Part shown: piece by piece, positions 21,446 through 33,190 of the stretch | Layout of the letters: each line of letters begins with the position of its first letter | Numbering within the stretch: the first letter of the stretch is position 1 | NCBI GenBank assembly: GCA_000711775.1 | Contig: ARYC01017057.1 | Location: 124,001-188,000, forward strand | Direction of reading: 5' to 3' | Length of the DNA stretch: 64,000 bases | Origin: Oxytricha trifallax | Taxonomy: Eukaryota > Ciliophora > Spirotrichea > Sporadotrichida > Oxytrichidae | Made by a program: the position numbers and the translations under genes | Notes under the pieces: generated by a model | Seen by the model: only the letters and a program-made list of their open reading frames with translations | The model's database searches: none | Told to the model about the DNA's origin: nothing

Positions 21446-22245
21446 ATGGAATCTATAAGTACTGCAATGAAGAGGGTTGAACCTTAAGAAATGATCTCAA
21501 GATTTAGAAGCAAGGAAGATCTCTATCGATACCTCACTCATCATGGTAAGCATGTAACATATACTAATTCATATACTATAGTGGTATTTTTCCTTCCAAC
21601 GATGGAAGGTACCAAAATTTCATTCTTAAAAGCTTTATTTTGTGATGAAAGAAAGCCTTAAAAAGCAATGTAATTAAGTTGATAGAAATATCAAACTACT
21701 CAGAGATTTCAGTCACTAATCTCTACGAGGATGCGATAAATGATGAAGAGTTGGTAGTTTATCTTCCTACCAAAACAAGAAACAGCTCTTTGACAACTTC
21801 CAGAAAGGAGCTTTTTCTTTGGTGTTCTTGGCACCTTAAGAGAGAGTAATCTCAGAAAGATCATTGAAGAATCTCACAAGAAACGCTACTCTATTTCTCC
21901 AGAATATTAAAAAAAGTAAGGCATAATAATAAGCGAGGCTTGGCTTGAAGAGCTGGGAAGCATCCTTACCTCTCTAGTAAGCTTTGAAATGTAACTTTTG
22001 TAGGGAAACCTAGAACTGGTATATTCATAATGAAAGAGCATGCGAAGGTTCACAGAGAGAGAAAGTATTAGAAAATTCATGAAGTGAGCGAGTGACTTTA
22101 TAAAGACGATTTAAAGCCAGATAAAATGAACATAGATGCAGGAGCTGGCACTAAGAGAAGAAATATGGGCCCAAGCAAGCCCATACTATAAGAAGAGGAG
22201 AAGAAAGATAAGTCAAATCCCTTTCCGAGTTAATTTAATATGTGA
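21446..22245 (+). pseudogene. TBE 22-kDa protein gene (TBE-B)
   Basis: ATG 21446 (MESISTAMKRVEPQEM) to TGA 22243. Landmarks shared with the other copies: IEISNYSEISVTNLYEDA, SLVFLGTLRESNL, IEESHKKRYSISPE, then a 27-bp intron (21977-22003), then KPRTGIFIMKEH and a C-terminus with NIDAGAGTKRR. TAA/TAG are Gln. At least three frameshifts and two TGAs break it. It converges with the transposase gene, whose stop lies only 11 bp away. The function of the 22-kDa protein is unknown. Confidence 0.75.
21977..22003 (+). other. 27-bp intron in the 22-kDa gene
   Basis: GTAAGCTTTG...TTTTGTAG. Removal joins PYLS and RKPRTGIF, the same junction as introns in three other 22-kDa genes of the window. Confidence 0.65.
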
Positions 22246-22255
22246 ACGTATTCAT

Positions 22256-23327
22256 TCATTTAAATCTAAAACTTCTTTATGAACATTCATTCTTCCTTCT
22301 CTCGCACATTATTGTTTTATGTATGCTCACTCTCTTGCAGCTACTCTGTATCAAGTTCACTGTATCTACAGGCAAGTCATGCATAAGGTGATACATGCAG
22401 GAGTTTATTGTAGTGAGTCTTAATTTAACTCCAATAGAATTCGATTCCATTAAATTAAGAGTTATAAGGAACGTTTTAAACAGGAGTTATGTTTAGGCCT
22501 TCGTAAGCTTTCTTAGACTCCTTAGTCTTATGAACTGACAGGTTATCAACAAACAGGATGATCTCTTGATTTCTATACTTCTTCCTGAGCTAATATAGGA
22601 ACTATATATACTACTCACGCTTAATAGAGCGAGGGTGAATGACATAACTCTCTAAGCCTGAATCTTAACTTATACCTGCTAAAATTGCTTGGGTAACTAC
22701 CTTTACTCTTTAGTCATACACTTCTATATTATCATATTTTTTGTACAAAGACTTATTAACAAAGATGCTGAAGGTGAATACAGCTTTATCAGCGTGTTTG
22801 AACTTGATGTTATTGTCAATAGCCCTATGAATTTAATCATATATATATATATATATATAGTTTAAATTATTACTATAAAATGGAACTGTAAAATCAATCA
22901 CTCTCTTCACTCTGTTGACAGTCTTGAAAGTAATACCATTTCTTCTATAAATGTTGGCTATAGTCTAAGGAGAGATACGCATGTCAGGAAACCTGCGATG
23001 AAACATGACAGCTCGTTAGTCAAGAGGAAAGTGAGCCCAATACTTTAATGTCTTAGAGTCACAGAGATAGTCAATATGGACCTGTGAGAACTTTTATTTT
23101 CTTGCAGGATGCTTTCAAGAGCCTGGGTTATAATGCTAAACAGCTAACAAGTATTGATACCTAACAGTTTAGGGAATCTTGCGTAAGAATCTTGCTATGG
23201 CTGTATAATTCATGACTGGTTTGACTAAGTCTATATTAGTAATTGTACCATACCTAAGCTTAAGAATTAAATCTAAATATTACTCATCATTAATATACCC
23301 TAAATTTCGCTGATATCTATTTCTCAT
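22256..23327 (-). CDS. TBE 42-kDa DDE transposase (TBE-B)
   Basis: The best preserved transposase of the window: ATG 23327, about 357 codons, one in-frame TGA (after HYNPGS) and one frameshift near the C-terminus. HTH region ISPQTIANIYRRNGITFKT. Catalytic residues: Asp in KHADKAVFTF, Asp in LFVDNLSVHKTK, Glu in FNGIEFYW (DD34E). TAA/TAG are Gln. The family excises TBE elements; in Oxytricha, TBE transposases are known to take part in genome rearrangement. Its start lies about 100 bp inside the right TIR of TBE-B. Confidence 0.9.
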
Positions 23328-23353
23328 TTTTCAAATTGGCCTAATTTCTCTAC

Positions 23354-23428
23354 TTACCCAAATAAGACCCCAACAATACCCTACAAATCAAAGCACTTAT
23401 TAACCTTACTAAGAAGTGTTGGGGTTTT
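23354..23428 (-). repeat. right TIR of TBE-B
   Basis: Reads inward as AAAACCCCAACACTTC and then TAATAAGTGCTTTGATTTG, the inverted partner of 17804-17885. Confidence 0.85.
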
Positions 23429-25429
23429 GAAAATAACTAGAATAAGTGTTAAGGGTTTACCTTTGCTAAAACATTTTTTATTATCTATAATTCATACTAA
23501 TGAATGAATTTTGCATTTTTGCAGGACGCTCAGCAAACTATAAAGCAAGAAATATGGTTGATGTTGGCAAAAGAATTATTTTTAAAATTAAAAATATCTT
23601 AAAAAATAAATTACATTTTTGGTAATTTTGGCAATTCTACAAACTTCCATTTTGAAGGCTTTCCCGTACGATTTACGGGGTCTAATTAACAGAGGAATTT
23701 TATTTTAATTAAATATAATTAATTTTTGAGATTTCGTTTTAAATTGATTTTTAAAATTTATATATTTGTTTGGGTAAAGATATTATCTTTAATTTCCACT
23801 AACTGATATTTGAAATTATTGAAAAACATTCATAATATCACGTTAAATACCTTTCTTTAAATAAATTTAACTTAATTAATTTCAAAAGCGATAATTTTTT
23901 AAAGCTAAATTCAAATTGAAATTAGTTAAAATAAATATATTTAGTTTAAATAGCATTTTTGGGTAAAATAATTAAGTAAATCTATTATACACAATTCCCT
24001 TTTATTTATATTTATTTTTTTTATACTCATATGTACTTTACTGCATCTTAACTGTAGTGCAGTATAGTACTATTATATATTCTTTTTTAACAAATTATAT
24101 TTAAATTCTTTAAATTAAAATGTAATAAAGTTTTATAAAAAGTAATATGTTAATTATAAGTATAATATGACACAAAGAAATAAAAAGTTACCTTGTGTAC
24201 CAACGCTTAATGTTTGGAGGGTTATATATATATATTTATATATAATAAATACTTCTTATTAAACTTTTTATTACTTTTAATTTTATATATATTTTTTTAT
24301 AGAAACTTATTATCATTTATATTTGTAGCATTTAAAACTAATTTATTCAAAAAACTAACATTATTAAATTACTCTAAAATCAGCAAAATCCGGTAAAGGA
24401 TCTATAATATAATAATTTTAATATATATAAATAATAATAATACGTTGAATTGATTTTCCTCTATTATACCAAATTATATAAAAGTCTCAAATAAATTATT
24501 CTAGTACGAATTTAAAAAAAATACATAAATAATTATTTATATGGTTTAAGAACTCTATAAAAGTGAGAATGTATTAATTGTTTAATAATATTGTAAATAT
24601 GAAGTAATTTATTGATATATTAATATAACATATTTTGGGGGTCATGTTATGAAATTTTGCTACATCAATCTATTTATCATTAGAAAGTTCTTAATTTGAG
24701 AAATATCTTTGAATAACTTCATAAAAGCAAGTGTTTTTCAGTTTTCCAATGATACAATAATTTTTGTTTTATGTTTTTCCTTCTAATTTATAAATTCTGC
24801 ATTTTTCATTTGACCTCAAACCTGAGAAGCAAGAAATAAGTTCCATATTTTGTTTTTTTTCTCATTTTAAGAATTAAGAAAATGAAAAAAAATGGACTGA
24901 TTTTTTAAATCTTTAAAATACTTCTTTTACCAAAGCTGCAATCATATTTCTTTCTTTAGGGTTCCTGAGGGAACTTGAAAGATGCAGATTTTTTGTCAAT
25001 TTGTAGGAAAAAATTAAAATAAAAAATCTATTGCTTCATTATTTTCTTTAAATTATTTATTTAATGTAATAATTTTTTAATATTTTATTTTTATATTTAA
25101 CCCTCCATTATCGACCACTATCGAATAAATTTTAATTTTGTATTTTCAATACGAAAATTGTATCTCTCCCATATATTCAGTAGGTATGCATTCTAGGAGA
25201 TTATGAACATTTTGAAAACCCTATAAATTATAATAAAATTTTAGTATTAAAAAAAGTAAATTACAATGTAGTACCTTTACTTATTAAATGTTGAAATGTT
25301 GATATTTTTATTTTATCTTTTATAATCATTCACGATACTTGAATAACTACTCAAAATTTATTTAATTTTTCGGTTTTCAATAAATATCTTCGTTATTACT
25401 ATAACTTTGAAATGCCTTAACTTTAATTT
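23429..25429. other. AT-rich DNA, no gene seen
   Basis: Strongly AT-rich. A small hairpin-like CCCGTACGATTTACGGGG lies near 23664-23681. TA runs are present near 24220-24245. No convincing coding frame. Confidence 0.5.
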
Positions 25430-27480
25430 CTCCCACTCCTTTTATTACTTACGGTTGGTCTTAATCTTCAGCTTTGCCTTGGTTTTTTTAAATAGCTTTT
25501 AACTATTCCTTATTTTTTGTGGTTTAAGGGTGTTCATTTATATGTTCTTAATATTTGTCGATTATTTCATCTAGTTTTAAAGATATATCTTTTACATTTG
25601 TTCAATAATTTACATTTCTATTGCATTTCTTTGTTGCAAATAATTTCTGATCCTCTTTCTATCTCCATCAACTTTATCATCATTGTCTTCTTCATTTTAT
25701 GATTTACCACTTTGATATTAAATTTAGAGATTTTGGGGTTAGTAACCTCTTTCTCTTCTAGTTACTCATGAATGTTTAATCTAACATCATATTTTTATTA
25801 GGATTCTCTTTAATCAATTGGTTGTAGTGGCCTAATAGTCTCTTAACTTTCTCTTTTTTCTTAATTTTAAGTTTATTAGAAGGTGAGTTAATATATTTTT
25901 AGTTAAGTGTTTTCCTGTGGAATTCACCATTTTTTATATGTTCAAATGACTGGCAATTTTTTTAAAAATCGTTGCTTGTCTTTGTTGAGAACTGATATTT
26001 TATCTTCGCTACTTTTCATATTATCTTTTTATAATGTGCATTCTAGTAGTATAAATGACTTCCTGAAAATTGTTCCCCATAATATCAGTTATGAAGTTTC
26101 TCATATTATGCCATAATTTTTCAGGTTTCCTATTAAGAAAACACATCATTTTTCACTGTTTTGCAAATATTAGTAATAAGCATATTTTAGTGTGATTCAA
26201 TCCCATTTCTTTCCTTGCTTAATATTTATAGCTTTTAGTCTCCCTCTTTAAATTTTGTATTTTATTACACATTTTGTGTTTTAGTAAATATTTTATGTTT
26301 TACTATACATTTAATTATGTATATTCGTTGAAATATCATAAAAATCTCTTGGGTAATTCTTTTCTTTGTTTAATCTGTGAGATCGATAGTTTTCTTATTT
26401 CGTTTTTTTTCTTCTCAATCTCATCATTTTTATAAAAAAATTCTTCTATTATCGATTATGGTTTTAAATTATAATTTTTTATATTAATCATATATTTTTA
26501 TCTTTGTAATAAAGTATTAAAACCTTTTTTATATCTTATTAATAAACGGCTTTTCTAACAGATCATTTAACTGCCCTCTATATTTTCATTGTTAACGTAA
26601 GTTTCACAAGGCTTTCATTCATAAGTACCATTAGTATTATGTTCGTTTAATGTAAAAAAGAGTTTATTATGTATCTAGGAGATTTATCGCCTTCTTATAT
26701 GCTTTGCCACAATTCTTGATCATTGGATATCTTGCCTAGTTTTATAATATAATTTGTATTATCTACACATTAATGAAACTATCTAGTTTTAGTGATCTGG
26801 CAGATGTCATGATATCTTTAAATATATCTTCAAACTCTATCACTTTCTTGATTTAGTTACTTGCTCAGTTTAGTGTATTCCTTTTTTCAGTTACTTTTAT
26901 GAATTAATAACTGTTCTTGAAGATTGTTTCGTATAGGATGTCTGTATTTTTGAACAAATTGCAAACTATTTCGTATTACTGTTAGAATGTGTCTTTTGTC
27001 GCCATATCTCATTTAACCTTGTCTTTATAACTTTTCATTGAGGTTTTGAATTGTTTTAACTGATTTCTCCGGTATGTTGCTGTCTAATCTGAAAACAAAG
27101 AGTTCAGTGAAGAGTTACTTAACAACTACATTGGATTGGGTAGTATTTTTCTAAGAGGAAACAACTTTTTAAAATACTCTATATTTCTTGTTTAGAGTTT
27201 CTTGACTATGTTCTAAGTCGACATGCAATTAAAATTGGATTAAATACATTTAAAATGCAAAAAAATGATCATAAAAATGATTATTATATATTAATACCCT
27301 GATGAGTTTTGTTGAAGGAAATATTTGTAACATGCCTGACAACTATAATAAAGTCGTTTTTGAGATCTCCTGTCCGCGAAGTTTTTTGAGAGTGTTAAAT
27401 GAGTATACTAGCTAATGGATGAGAGACAATGAGGCCAATCGATAGTTTGGTAAGGAGTTTCATAAATTTCTTAGATAAAT
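25430..27480 (-). CDS. probable decayed coding region, unrecognised
   Basis: The plus strand is T-rich and the minus strand reads as Lys/Gln/Glu-rich protein in shifting frames. Examples: SIIEEFFYKNDEIEKKKNEI, RKPEKLWHNMRNFITDIMG, KLKIKKKEKVKRLLGHYNQ, and from 25703 leftward EEDNDDKVDGDRKRIRNYLQ, after which the frame stays free of TGA for about 250 codons (into the AT-rich flank). TAA/TAG must be Gln. Composition supports coding only in parts. TGA is rare by chance in such AT-rich DNA, so length alone is weak evidence. No family recognised. Confidence 0.35.
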
Positions 27481-30394
27481 GTGATAAATAATTTTAATAA
27501 GTGAAGCAAAACTTGCCAATAATAATGTATCATTTTGATCATTCAGCTTTTTATGTTTTTTTTAATTTTATTTCAATATAAGGAATCAAGTGAGTACAAA
27601 GAAATGCAATGCCCTTTTTATTTGATTATAAATTCTTAGATGAATAAAGTTTATAAATTTAATTTTTAATTAGAGTGGATTTATTTAAGAATTAATGTGA
27701 ATAATTATGATTTAAACTTGATCTTTCAAAGCAGAATATGAAATAGTAAGTAATTAAGTTCTTCTCAATTTAGTTTATTCATTGTAGAATTGCATTATCA
27801 AAATGATTGATTATTTTTTGTTTAACTTAGCCATGGTGATGAGTTGATTTATCATCACATCATATTAATTTCAAACCGTATAATTATAACTATATATTTA
27901 TACTCTCATAATATAATAGTATTTTTTATCTAATTGGTATATATAATTTTATAATTCTATAATTTAGCGATTTTACAACAATCTACGCTAATTTAATTAT
28001 ATAATTCTAGCTAATTTTATCTACCAATAATTAATTTTTGATATTCCTTTTTATCTAATAAATATTGCAATATTTTTAGAGACGAAGCTACTATTTTCAT
28101 AAATAAATAAGAAAACTCTTTAACGAGATCAGAGATTAGAGTAAAGTTTTAGCGGATCATGTAATATAAGGATTTATTTGAGAATTTGTTTTTATTTTTT
28201 ATAAAAGATACAAATCAAAGTAGATTTTTTCAATAATCTTGTTTAATTGTTAAATAAAATTTATATATACTTGTAAATCTAATCAATTGCATCATAATCG
28301 ACATAACTTGATATTTAATATTTTCTTATTAATTTATTTACATCATTTTAGATGTTTATTTTATCTCAAACACGCATTTTCACTTAACTAGAAGTATCTA
28401 ACATATCATATTGTGAAAAGTGAAGCAAACTCTCTACTACAGAACATCTTTTAAATTCTGTTAATATTTTTGTGTCTATAAATAAGCTCTTGATAATTAA
28501 CCAGCCTGCTTAGATTTTTTATATCATTTTCATTAAGAAAAGAGATTAATAATATTTATAAAGTGAGATATAAAATGTATATAATTTCATACCTTATTAT
28601 ATGATAAGTTAAATAATGATTATTCGATGTTTTGCTTTTTGCTCATATATAGACATTGATAGCAATCAGTGTATTTATTGAGATGTTTATATGTTTTTAT
28701 AAAAAATATTATTACATATTATTCATAATTAATGATATATAATTATTAGTAGTATAAGATATTTAGAATACTTTGAATTAGATAAATAAAGATATCCCTA
28801 CTATAAAAGTTAATAATATTTTCATCTAAAGAGAAAGAAATTAAAGCAACTCGATAATGAGAAAGATTGTTATAATGAAATTGTGTGTAGTAATTACGAA
28901 ATTAACAATTTAAATATATGTAACCATTGAATATGGGACTTGAAGGCAAGTTTTAAATCATATTTTTATTCTGTGAGAAGTTTACTTGTTTTTTAATTTT
29001 AAATAATCCATTAAAAATTGATTCTGAGGCATTAAATTTAAATATATTCCCTCAATCTTTTGAAAATTTAATAAAGATTTCATATACAATCTAATTTATA
29101 TTTATATTTTCGCTATAATAAAAGGCACTATTACATAAAAACAAATATTATTTTAAAAATATGCTTTTGACAATATAATTGCAAGCTAATTAGCTCAAAT
29201 GATAAAATCCATATGATCTAACAGATTAATTTTTAATGCTAAGATAGTTAATATACTGATAAGTTTTATAAACCACTTCAGTGGTATTATCTTCAGTTTG
29301 AGTTTACTCAAATCTATAATAATAATAGTTTTTATCTAGATATTAAAAAGGTATAACATAGATTTAGATAGAATTAGCTCTTTAACTGTTGAAATTTTTA
29401 TCTATAATGTAGAAAAACACTGATAATTAAATTCAGTATGAAGCTTAGATTTCTTAGAGTAATTAATACTACCTTTTAATGGAGGTGTTTGCTGAATAAT
29501 TTACCTTATTTCTTTAAGATTTAGCATTAAAATCATGTATTTAGTCATTAACTCAAAGTGAGTTAATAAGATAAAAAAAAGATAAAAAAGTAAACAGAAA
29601 CTAATGATTAATATTTAAAAATAACTCATGCAGTTCTTGTTAAGGAATAAAAATATTACATATCTTAAAGTTTGTTAAATACAGAAATTATATGGGAATT
29701 TTCATTAAAATTAGGCAAAAAATGACTGATACTTATTGTATTGGCTTAAAACATAGTATTTGCAGGTTCATTCGATTCAAATGAAGAGCATGCTCGTATG
29801 TTTGGCATAATATAATCATAAAATAATAATTAAATATAGAAATAACATTTTAAGCTTTTACATCAAGAAATCTATTAAGTAATAACAAGCTTATATTGAA
29901 ATATGAAACATGCTACTCAAGAGACAATGGGCGAAATAAGATACGGATATTGATAGTTGTACTAAAAAATCCTTGTTAAAACAATTTGGCCCCTGCTGTT
30001 AATAACAAATAATAATTACAAAATGGCATTTTAAATGTGTTAGGTTTTTCATGTAAGTGTATTTGATTATCTAAGATTTGATTTAAAATTAAACTATTTT
30101 ATAAATTAGGACTCTCTTGGTGTTTTAAACAACTCCCTATCAATATCTTTCGCTATAATTGGAGATAGAAAAATCGATAACTTTTTTTTATGTTTGAGAG
30201 AACTAGTCGAGTTACTATAGAATAGAAAATTAATGCACTAAGCAGAGTTAGTGTCTTAATATACGGAATAAATAGAGTAAGATTTATATCTAGACAAAGA
30301 AAGAAATCAAAGTAATGATATTTTTAATAAATTATTGTTTAACATTGTTTATTAATTCAAAAAAGAAATGCATCAAAGATTGATATTATAGATT
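27481..30394. other. AT-rich DNA, no gene seen
   Basis: Three kilobases of AT-rich sequence, no TIRs and no coding island. A tRNA-like D-arm motif near 29190 is rejected below. Confidence 0.5.
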
Positions 30395-30490
30395 CAAAAC
30401 CCCAAAACCCTTTCAGTAGTTTGATTGAGTTTTTTAATGATAAAAGTAGACTATTAGTGCATACTTTATTAGGGTTTTAATAGGGTTTAT
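30395..30490 (+). repeat. left telomere-like end of TBE-C
   Basis: CAAAACCCCAAAACCC followed by AT-rich subterminal DNA with TTAGGGTTTTAATAGGGTTT at about 30470-30489. No partner is found at the other end. Confidence 0.7.
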
Positions 30491-30532
30491 GTAGGGGTTT
30501 AATGTTTAAATATTAGTTTTTTAAGTGAGTAT

Positions 30533-31586
30533 ATGCGAGGTTTGGGGTCAGTTTATGACAGTGAGTATATAGATTTATTGTTTAAATTGCGATATGGATG
30601 TGATGAATATAGTGAATAACTCAAGCCTGTTCTGAATTATACGACTATAGCAAGGCTCCTCCATAAATCTCCAGCAACCATGAGGTCTCACTGTCTATTA
30701 ACATCGAATTTAAAGAGATAGCATCTTAATTCTAAGCTTAGAAACTCTTAAAATTTTAGCAGCATCATATTGATTATCTTATTAATGATAAGACTCTTAA
30801 ATACTGGGCTCATTTCTCTCTAGCCTAGAGGGCTGTGATGTTTCATCGCCAATTTCCTGAGCTTCACATATCTGCTTAATCGATAGCTAACATATATAAA
30901 AAGAACGGAATATCTAACAAGACAGTCAATCGCATTAAGAGAGTGATTGACTTTAAAGTTCCATTTTATAAGAAAAATTTTAATTATATTTTCTATTAAA
31001 TGCAGAAGTCTTAAGAGCATTATATAAAGTTTATACACGCTGATAAAGCTGTATTTACATTCAATACCTTTATATCAAGGTCTTGGTTTGGTACAAGAGG
31101 TATAGTAATATAGAAGTTTATGACTAGAATGTTAAGGTGTAAACTCATGCTATTCTTGGTGGAATAAGTGAAGATAGTGGCCTCGAGACTTATGTTATTC
31201 ACCCTCATTATATAAAGACTAAATAATATATTAAGTTCTTGCAATAACTCAGAGATAAGTACGCTGACTAAGAGATTATTCTATTCGTTGATAACTTGTC
31301 AGTTCATAAAACTAAAGACTCAAGGAAGGAATATGAAAGGCTAAACATAACACCTGTATTTAATGTTCCTTACAGCCCTTAGTTCAATGGAATTGAATTA
31401 TATTGGGGGTTATTGAAAGGTCATTATAAGAAATTGCTGCTCTACCATTTGATGCATGATTTAAAGATAGATACAGTCGATTTTATTAAGAGTGCTGCTA
31501 AGAGAGTCAGCGATGAGAAAGCTAAAGTGTGCGCAAGAGAAGGGAGATTTTGTGTATATAAATAAGTTTTAGATTTAAACGAATGA
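30533..31586 (+). CDS. TBE 42-kDa DDE transposase (TBE-C)
   Basis: ATG 30533 (MRGLGSVYDSEYIDLLFKLR) to TGA 31584, TAA/TAG as Gln. HTH part AVMFHRQFPELHISAQSIA. Catalytic block: Asp in IHADKAVFTF, Asp in LFVDNLSVHKTKD, Glu in FNGIELYW, with 34 residues between the second Asp and the Glu by count. C-terminus FIKSAAKRVSDEKAKV. Two frame breaks (about 30735 and 31105) interrupt it. It aligns along its whole length with the TBE-B copy. It is followed convergently by the 22-kDa gene. Confidence 0.88.
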
Positions 31587-31832
31587 ATAAGTTCACATAT
31601 TAAATTTGCCCGTAAAAGGATTTGGCTTCTCTTTCTTTTCTTACTCTTAAGGCTTGCTTGGGCCCATGTTTTTTTCTTCTCTTAGTGCCAGCCCCTGCAT
31701 CTATGTTCATCTAGTCTAGCTTTTAGAAATCTTTGTAGAGTCTCTTACTCAATTCATGCTTTACTTATGACTTTCTCTCTCTGTTTAAATTGCTGCGCTC
31801 TTTCATCAAGTATATTGCAGTTCCAGGTTTTT

Positions 31833-31858
31833 CTATAAAGTTAGAAGACTAAGCTTAC
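31833..31858 (-). other. 26-bp intron in the 22-kDa gene
   Basis: Minus strand GTAAGCTTAG...TTTATAG. Removal joins ...PFIS and KKPGTAIYL, matching the position of the 27-bp intron in TBE-B. Confidence 0.65.
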
Positions 31859-31910
31859 TAGAGATGAAAGGACGCTTTTAAAGTTCCTACAGCCAGGTAT
31901 CACTTATTTG

Positions 31911-32184
31911 TAAAACCCCATAGATCAATTAAGACATGAAGATTGGGGTTAAGAACAATTAAATTAAAAATTTATTATTATTGGCGTATAATTTTAATGT
32001 TTGGACTAATTATTAAAACTATTGGCTCGATTAATTTTATCTATCCATAAAAAAAAAAGCCAATCAGGGGTGTGTAAATTTGATTTTAGCCTAATTATCT
32101 AAAGTATTAGCCAATTATAATTCAATTTAAATTAAATTGTTATTTTCCCCAATCTTAATGTCTTAATTGATCTATGGGGTTTTA
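31911..32184. mobile_element. 274-bp MITE with telomere-like ends, copy 1
   Basis: Begins TAAAACCCCATAGATCAATT and ends with the exact complement, AATTGATCTATGGGGTTTTA. Interior holds TTGGCGTA, TTGGACTAAT and ATTGGCTCGA, shared with copy 2 at 60471-60736. No gene. It is inserted in the TBE-C 22-kDa gene. Confidence 0.9.
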
Positions 32185-32697
32185 ATACCTTGCTTCTTTT
32201 TTTCTTCAGGAGAGATACTGTAGCGTTTCTTATGAGCTTCTTATATAACTTCATTTAAGTACTCAGGTTTCAGAGTTGCAAGAAAACCAAAGAAAAAATT
32301 TCTCTCTGGCAACTTATTAGAGACCTGTACTCATAGCATCGTCATATAGGTTTGTCACTGATATTTCAGGGTAGTTAGGAATTTCAATCATCCTAATTTC
32401 ATTAGACTTAAAAGCTTTTTTCTCTTCACTCAGTAAGGCTTTTAAGAATGAGATTTTAGTTCCCTCCTAAGTCGGCAAGAACAATCCAACTATTATTGAT
32501 TTATTAATCTTACTTAAGCACTTACCTTGCTATACCAAATATCTATAAAGGTCCTCTTTACTTCGAAATTTTCCTATTAAATCTTGAGATTAAATTCTCT
32601 TCATTGCATCATTCATAGACTCCATCTTGCTTCCTCTTTCTAGAAATGTTAATGAAATTTAAAATTATGGATATCCATTCTAAGTTTATTAAAATCT

Positions 32698-33012
32698 TTC
32701 TCCTAAATAGGGAGGACCTACTGAAGGTCAACCTTGAAAAGATATGAGGAGAAGCATTGAAAAATTTGCTCCAAGTTTCACAGATTGATTTCCATTTTTA
32801 TCAATCTATCTCCATTAAATTGCTCCTAATAATGTTTAATTATTTTAGGAGGTCCTCCAAATTAAGTTCAAACTTTATTAGGAGTTAAATTTTAAGGTTA
32901 AAACTTAATTAGGAGCATATTAAATTAAAAACTGTTTAATAACTTTACCTCCAAATTAAGTTCAAACTTGATTTGGAGGACCTCCTAGAGAAACAAAACT
33001 TCATTAGGAGTA
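32698..33012. mobile_element. MITE remnant related to 20389-21402
   Basis: Shares AGGTCAACCTTG, GGAGAAGCATTG, TTTATCAATCTATCTCCATT and later AATTAAGTTCAAACTT blocks with the arms of the 1-kb MITE. Internal inverted repeats CTCCAAATTAAGTTCAAACT are present. Only part of the element is recognisable. It lies between the 22-kDa and 57-kDa genes, the same slot as the larger copy in TBE-B. Confidence 0.6.
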
Positions 33013-33190
33013 TTTTAATTTACTAAAATGTATAAAATTCTCATAAAATATGTCAACTTACAGTCTTTTATGGTTAGTTAATTTTCTTACCTCTCAGCAA
33101 AGAATCTACCAGAGTGTCTTATACTCTACTATATTAGTTTATCTCGGTAGATTTTATTATTATTATAATAAAATATATCAGCAAACTAAA

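Larger units (their letters stand above)
17804..23428 (-). mobile_element. TBE-B: full-length TBE transposon with nested insertions
   Basis: Ends are telomere-like: AAAACCCCCAAAACACC at 17804 and the complement of AAAACCCCAACACTTC ending at 23428. They share further subterminal sequence (TAAGTGCTTTGATTT, then TAGGGTAT), so TIRs are about 75 bp. Reversed gene order 57(-) 22(+) 42(-). Its 5.6 kb includes three insertions: 18586-19069, 19691-19978 and 20389-21402. It sits against TBE-A. No obvious target duplication could be read. Confidence 0.9.
31605..32640 (-). pseudogene. TBE 22-kDa protein gene (TBE-C), interrupted
   Basis: Minus strand from about 32640 to 31605. Landmarks: IRMIEIPNYPEISVTNLY, ENFFFGFLATLKPEYLN, HKKRYSISPE, then insertion of a 274-bp MITE (31911-32184), then the region of a 26-bp intron (31833-31858), KPGTAIYLMKERSNLNRE and NIDAGAGTKRRKKHG. 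TAA/TAG are Gln. The MITE alone would destroy the gene, unless it is removed from RNA or DNA. Same family as the genes at 21446, 47577 and 61491. Confidence 0.75.

Noticed and set aside
29185-29260. tRNA-like stretch with a D-arm motif (TTAGCTCAAATGATAAAAT)
   Set aside because: No acceptor stem, anticodon stem or TTC-arm can be drawn; chance in AT-rich DNA.
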